The notes under the pieces were generated by a model. The model saw only the letters and a list, made by a program, of their open reading frames with translations. It did no database searches and had not been told where the DNA came from. A program made the position numbers and the translations under genes. From JBCDJI01 sp964351865 (GTDB lineage: Bacteria; Verrucomicrobiota; Verrucomicrobiia; Methylacidiphilales; JBCBYL01), in the NCBI GenBank assembly GCA_964351865.1, contig CAYGPJ010000004.1:62001-126000 (forward strand): a stretch of 64,000 nt of DNA. The letters are read 5' to 3'. This document shows, piece by piece, positions 60,501 through 64,000 of the stretch. The stretch's first letter is position 1; the number at the start of each line of letters is the position of its first letter.

Positions 60501-63500
60501 CGATTCCACCTGCAAAAGCGACATCCCCGTTCAGATTAGTCACATCCGTGCCCGTGCCGGTGGTGACCGTAAAGTTGGTGGTTCCACTGGTATTGGCAGC
60601 ATTGGATATATTCACCGTATCATTTCCGTCTACGCCGGAAGTGTCCACGATGACGTTGGTGTTATTATACAAAGCCGCAGTTTCAATGGTAACCCCTCCG
60701 GTCGTGCCACTCACCCGCAGCGCATTAGTGCCACCACCGTTGAAGAAATCAAAGCCGTTAGCAACCGTCAATACATCCGCAGCACCTCCCGGCGAGACCG
60801 TAACCGTCGTCATCCCCGTAATATCCACCGGCTCTAAACCAGTGAAAGTGATCCCGACACCATTCAAGGTAATCACCCCGTTCCCGGTCGTCGTGGCATC
60901 TGGCGTATAAATCGCAATATCGTTCGTGCTGTCCCCGATCACTTTAAGCCCATCTCCTGTGGCAGCCACTGGATTTTGTCCATTGTAAGTGATGCCACCA
61001 CTTAACAGGGCTCCGGCGCCGCTGCCATCTACAATCAAGAGGTCTCCGCCATTCGCTCCATCAAACTGGAAGGAAGTTCCTCCGTCCAATTGCCCGGAAA
61101 TTCCACCGGTAAAGGCATAATTCACGGTGTTGCCATCCACCGTGGTCAACGTCAGCGTGTCTGCGGCAGCCGTGCCTGTCAAAGTGGTTAACCCAGTGAG
61201 ATTACTGAAATTCATCACTTCAAAATTCGAATAGGTAATTTGATTGCCGCCAGATCCAATAGTGGTGGTGGTAAAGCTGGTCGCGACATTCTGCGCATCA
61301 AAATTAAGCACATCGGTTGCCGGAGCGCCTGCATTCAGGGTGCGAGTGGTAGCCGCCAATGCCTGAACATTTACCGTATCCATGGCCGTAGTGCCCGTGA
61401 AATTCTCCGTATTTGTAATATTAGCAGCTAGTCCAGATCCGGTAATTGCTCCAGCACTGGTCAAACTTACGGTAACACCGGTCGTGCGGGCACTCAGATC
61501 AAGTGTATCCGAACCGCCAGCACTATCAATATTACCACTCAGCGCAATCGCACCGTCATTGAAAGCGAAAGTATCCACGCCCGTCCCACCGGTCAGATTC
61601 TCGATGGCACTCCAACCACTGGTCTTGCCCGTGAGTGTTCCGGTGTTATTTCCAGTAATCGTGAAGGCATTTCCATTCGTATCACCCACTAGAGTATCCG
61701 TGCCACCTCCACCACTGAGCGCACCCGTCAGGGATCCGGCATCGGCAAAATTGAAGGTATCCCCGCTCGATCCACCCGTGATGGCTTCGAAGGAACTGAA
61801 GGCAATGACACTGCCACCCGTGGTCGTTCCGGCGTTGGCCGTATTAATATTAAAGATGGTCGCCGTGTTACTGCCGGTGATGGAATCCGTAGTCGCAGAT
61901 CCGCTATTAAAGGTCTCAATGGATGTAAATGTGCTGCCCACGCCGGTGATGGTGAACGCATTAAGATCCAGCGCGATGGCTTCAGCCTGAGTGGTGTAGT
62001 TGAGGGTGTCGGTGCCACCACCTGTTACGGTTCCGGCGACCAAGTTTCCTCCATTGACTCCACCGCCGATCACGAAGGTATTGTCAGTAAAGTTGATCGC
62101 ATTCGTTCCTGCTCCAGTATTTAGATTGCCGCTCAGGCTGCCATTGACCGTGGTGAAGTTAAAGGTGTCGTTACCAGTCCCACCGGTAAGAGTGCCAATA
62201 TTCGCAAATGCCAGCGTTGAAGTGAATCCACTGATCGTTCCTCCATCGGTCGTATTAATCGTATAGGTATTGCCCGCATCCGGACCAGTCAGTGATGCGC
62301 CACCGGCGATGGTTACTGGATCATCGAACGCAAAGGTTTCCAGATCAATCGCACCGGTTCCGTCCGCACGACCAATGATGATCGAGTTAAATCCGTTATT
62401 AATAGCACCCAATTCCGCATCCGAGAACTGAAGCGCCCCCGTCGTTCCAGTTCCAATTCCAATCGTGGTCGATGCCGTTTGAGATACCAGTCGAAGATCT
62501 CCACTTGCTCCAATCACATCGGCCGTCGTTCCCAGATCCATACTATCCGCCGTGAAGGTAATCTCTCCCGCACCATCCGCAGCACTTCCCGTCGTTCCGC
62601 TAACACTTCTGACCAGCGCTCCGACGGTAATGGAGCCACCTGTCGATTGAACCGAAACATTACCGTTACTGCGCGCCAGAACGTCAGCCCCCAGGACGAT
62701 ATTGCCGGCATCCACCAGCGTAATGTTTCCATTGTTGGTGCTCAGTCCTACAATCGTGCTGACCGTTCCCAAGGTCACTCCACCTGTGTTGGTAATGGCG
62801 ATGTCACCGGCGCCGGTGGTTTGGGCTGCCAGGGTGGTCACTGCCGTTTCAAGCGGGTTGGCAGTCGTTCCGACACCCGTCACAGCGATCAAAGCAGCAG
62901 AGGCCGCCGTTACGTCCGCATCAGCTGTGCCGGCGTCTCCATCGGTAATCGAGCCAGTGCGGGCGGTCAAGGTCGCACGATTGGTTCCGGCATTCAATCC
63001 AGTTACCGCTATGGAGCCGCCCACGATAAAGATATCATCGGCAAAGGTAACCGCATCCACATCCACCGCTCCGATGCCCGCCGCTGAATCACCGATGGTG
63101 ATGGTCGTAAATCCATCGGCCAAGGCAGCCAGATCGGCAGCACTAAGATCCAACGTTCCAGTGCCACCTGCGACACCGATCGTCGCGGCCGCAGCGCCTG
63201 GTGCCAGTGTCAGGTTACCCGTTCCAGCAACCGAATTGGCTCCGCCGTTCAGATCAATCTCGTCGCCTGATAAGGTTACATCATTAGCCCCACCCGTCAG
63301 GGTAGATGCCAGATTCAACGCCGCCGTGCCGGAGTTGATCGTGGAGTTCGTGGTGACGGTGGTAGCACCCAAATCCATCTGCGTGTTAGTGGTTTGGACG
63401 GTGCCTGCCACCGAGGTGCCGCCCGTCACTGCCGTGGTATCCAAACCGTTGATGAAGGTAGTGGAATCGGCCACATTATTACCTATGACCACGCCGCCAG

Positions 63501-64000
63501 TATTGATAAAGGTCGTATCCCCGGCGATGGTATTGGAGGCTCCGGTGATGCTCACCGTGTAGCCCTGAGCCGCCGTAGTCAGGGCGGTATTGACCGTCAG
63601 GTTCCCCTGGAAGGCGATCGTCCCGGTTGTATCCGTCAGCACGACCGTTCCAGCCGTGACCGTATTTCCGAATGTCGTTCCGGCACTGTTGACAACCGTT
63701 AGCGTTCCGGCACCGGCTCCAACGTTCAGAGCATTGGGCACCGAAATGGTAGAGCCGGCCTGGAGGGTCAGATTGGAAGTGGAAACCGTGGTTCCCAGCA
63801 GCAGAGCATTGGCGTCCCTCAGGGAAACATCCGTTCCGCTCACATTCACCGCTCCGTCAAAGTCATTCGCGGACGACGTATTCAAGGTGATTCCGTTACC
63901 ACCGCCAGCCGTAAAGCTGGAGATTCCTGATATGATGATCCCAGTCGTATTCTGCGTGATCGCCCCGTTGGTCGTCGTCACGCCCAACGTCGCCGCATCC
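57550..64000 (-). CDS. Giant repetitive filamentous adhesin (TpsA-like), partial
   Basis: An open frame of about 2,150 codons enters from the right edge and stops at 57550; the start and secretion domain are outside. Composition is Gly/Thr/Asn/Ser/Ala-rich with beta-helix-type repeats. One unit (AGTVATTNTQMDLGATTMT) occurs three times near 59100, 59470 and 63390, and another (SINTTG-TTTGTQTYTGA) three times near 59800-60330. A second class (ADLAALADGFTTITIGD) appears twice. Residues like SGDTFNFAD recall RTX-type proteins, but no calcium nonapeptides are present. The C-terminus is unusual: a proline/valine stretch, then an acidic helical end (LLAKLKEELSTEAKQGLLDA). It is the predicted cargo of the adjacent TpsB. 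Confidence 0.85.
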   Translation of the reverse strand, partial: DAATLGVTTTNGAITQNTTGIIISGISSFTAGGGNGITLNTSSANDFDGAVNVSGTDVSLRDANALLLGTTVSTSNLTLQAGSTISVPNALNVGAGAGTLTVVNSAGTTFGNTVTAGTVVLTDTTGTIAFQGNLTVNTALTTAAQGYTVSITGASNTIAGDTTFINTGGVVIGNNVADSTTFINGLDTTAVTGGTSVAGTVQTTNTQMDLGATTVTTNSTINSGTAALNLASTLTGGANDVTLSGDEIDLNGGANSVAGTGNLTLAPGAAAATIGVAGGTGTLDLSAADLAALADGFTTITIGDSAAGIGAVDVDAVTFADDIFIVGGSIAVTGLNAGTNRATLTARTGSITDGDAGTADADVTAASAALIAVTGVGTTANPLETAVTTLAAQTTGAGDIAITNTGGVTLGTVSTIVGLSTNNGNITLVDAGNIVLGADVLARSNGNVSVQSTGGSITVGALVRSVSGTTGSAADGAGEITFTADSMDLGTTADVIGASGDLRLVSQTASTTIGIGTGTTGALQFSDAELGAINNGFNSIIIGRADGTGAIDLETFAFDDPVTIAGGASLTGPDAGNTYTINTTDGGTISGFTSTLAFANIGTLTGGTGNDTFNFTTVNGSLSGNLNTGAGTNAINFTDNTFVIGGGVNGGNLVAGTVTGGGTDTLNYTTQAEAIALDLNAFTITGVGSTFTSIETFNSGSATTDSITGSNTATIFNINTANAGTTTGGSVIAFSSFEAITGGSSGDTFNFADAGSLTGALSGGGGTDTLVGDTNGNAFTITGNNTGTLTGKTSGWSAIENLTGGTGVDTFAFNDGAIALSGNIDSAGGSDTLDLSARTTGVTVSLTSAGAITGSGLAANITNTENFTGTTAMDTVNVQALAATTRTLNAGAPATDVLNFDAQNVATSFTTTTIGSGGNQITYSNFEVMNFSNLTGLTTLTGTAAADTLTLTTVDGNTVNYAFTGGISGQLDGGTSFQFDGANGGDLLIVDGSGAGALLSGGITYNGQNPVAATGDGLKVIGDSTNDIAIYTPDATTTGNGVITLNGVGITFTGLEPVDITGMTTVTVSPGGAADVLTVANGFDFFNGGGTNALRVSGTTGGVTIETAALYNNTNVIVDTSGVDGNDTVNISNAANTSGTTNFTVTTGTGTDVTNLNGDVAFAGGIVTLNDAVAIGASVNVTGTTVNFNDTINGAHALTVTGNGVFNGLVGGSTSLASLNVTGTSTINTTGISTTGTQTYSGAVTLGANLNLDANGNLVSFGSTVRSDGTNRSLTISNNSHASFGGVVGGGGAGTELSSLSVAGTSAINTTGITTTGTQTYTGAAVIGSDTTLTGTTVDFGNTVNSDTGMNRDLAITGNASFANTVGVTDRLDVLSVSGTTAANGGDIRTTGNQTYTGLMTLGANQALDSGTGTITSTNGIAGATRTLNLQNNGGTGDVTVNGALTVNTLTTNNQAYAVTLNGGATVTTDTNFTNTGGLTLDNGSTFAGGLNTGTNAVSVAGTVATTNTQMDLGATTMTAATTLTSGSGAINIGSITDGAGSFALSLQDNTAASTGTVTFLGDATFGTLTTFGAPANYAVIFQGTTTTVDTDTNFANTGGLTLGNGAGDTTTFSGGLSTGTNAVSVAGTVATANTQMDITNVTQTTDSTYSSGAGGGAINITTLNGGGNAVTVNSGTGNSTLSGALTNSTTLGITANNIFQNVGASWTATTIDLTSTADAGTVGTPLNFAATNLVFNVGGNLYGFGTSGNLSGTTLAGDLSLTLNNNVTQAAGAAGAINVGGNFILDVGTNTVTLTNALNQFGGIGVTASQAQVTEMGDSNLLTSNVTGKYSLISTGEVTQTGGVSGGQFAVNTTGGGVNLSGANAVGTLGITPAAAPFTTQVNSSSTGAFTFNNNGALTVLGVSSGGGAVLIRSSGQYTMNGAINAGAGTVAIGSSAGEFQYASGTVTGATGVTGGVVIYSGTVLGTNEGGLTNYLQYGASFGDAGGLANIGLLVRETNPIGIPPIVITNPVVVPVDIPNVVIPNFSLTSIDLDLDDFLEGFLEGDLGKIDIGVINIGDGDFQVSEELLAKLKEELSTEAKQGLLDAMRSLLEGGIDIREADLPPGLIYLENSRGESVVIPISLLFDYLGRLLSEEEKEELLDAVDTL

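Noticed and set aside
60290..63562. Several plus-strand frames of 140-290 codons opposite the adhesin
   Set aside because: They are Pro/Val/Ala-rich mirror images of the Gly/Thr/Asn-rich repeat gene and arise from its codon bias.

Overview
The window is about 55% GC, densely coded and Gram-negative in character: two TolC-type outer membrane proteins, a two-partner secretion system, lipoprotein signals and an MsbA-like flippase. The gene content best fits the PVC group, most likely Verrucomicrobiota (Opitutia-like). The hints are a GbsR plus RfaH-like pair heading a glycan operon, FecR linked to a filamentous adhesin, a DUF2934/histone-H1-like protein, an alginate-lyase-family enzyme, an anaerobic sulfatase-maturase-type radical SAM protein, and GGGGACGGAG-type dispersed palindromes. 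This is inference from content; there is no rRNA gene or other marker here to prove it. No tRNA, rRNA or CRISPR was seen.

Region 1 (1-15724, minus strand) is one long glycan operon. It begins with a GbsR/MarR-type regulator and a NusG/RfaH-like antiterminator behind a perfect 16-bp inverted repeat. A Trm112/YcaR-like protein and an MsbA-like exporter follow, then a nonulosonic-acid gene set: NeuB-type synthase, NeuA-type CMP-sugar synthetase, two DegT aminotransferases (one fused to a CBS pair), a Gfo/Idh oxidoreductase, a TIM-barrel isomerase, two GNAT acetyltransferases and a hexapeptide acyltransferase. A PseA/WbpG-type sugar amidotransferase is coupled to an amidase, and a glycosyltransferase-like gene runs off the left edge. 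Most joints are 4-bp ATGA overlaps. The likely product is an activated, acylated and possibly acetamidino-bearing sialic-acid-like sugar for a surface glycan.

Region 2 (16107-18643) is a small toxin-antitoxin island: a nucleotidyltransferase pair and two VapBC pairs. It separates the operon from a NeuD/PglD-like acetyltransferase (18708-19337). Region 3 (19493-24812, minus) encodes a permease, an adaptor and two TolC proteins, with no ATPase beside them. Region 4 (24975-30416) holds an alpha-oxoamine synthase beside an MGDG-synthase-like glycosyltransferase (a possible lipid pathway), then glyA, an OsmC protein and mtgA, followed by a 730-bp stretch full of inverted repeats.

Region 5 (31151-35343) is a probable magnesium/osmotic locus. 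Four genes overlapping by 4 bp encode an MscS-like channel, two separate MgtE_N-CBS proteins and a free MgtE membrane domain; a CNNM/DUF21 protein is divergent to them. Region 6 (35658-50637) is largely housekeeping: pgsA, rodZ-like, ftsK, serB, nagZ, typA, nhaA, pirin, an FHA protein, and a SAM-hydrolase-family (DUF62) protein with a lipoprotein signal. Region 7 (50813-64000) has chrA, an alginate-lyase-family enzyme divergent from the radical SAM maturase, and a FecR/TpsB/TpsA set whose giant repetitive adhesin runs off the right edge.

Several families of short palindromic repeats occupy the intergenic spaces. The clearest is an element of about 110 bp with 20-bp terminal inverted repeats, present in two intact copies and one altered copy.
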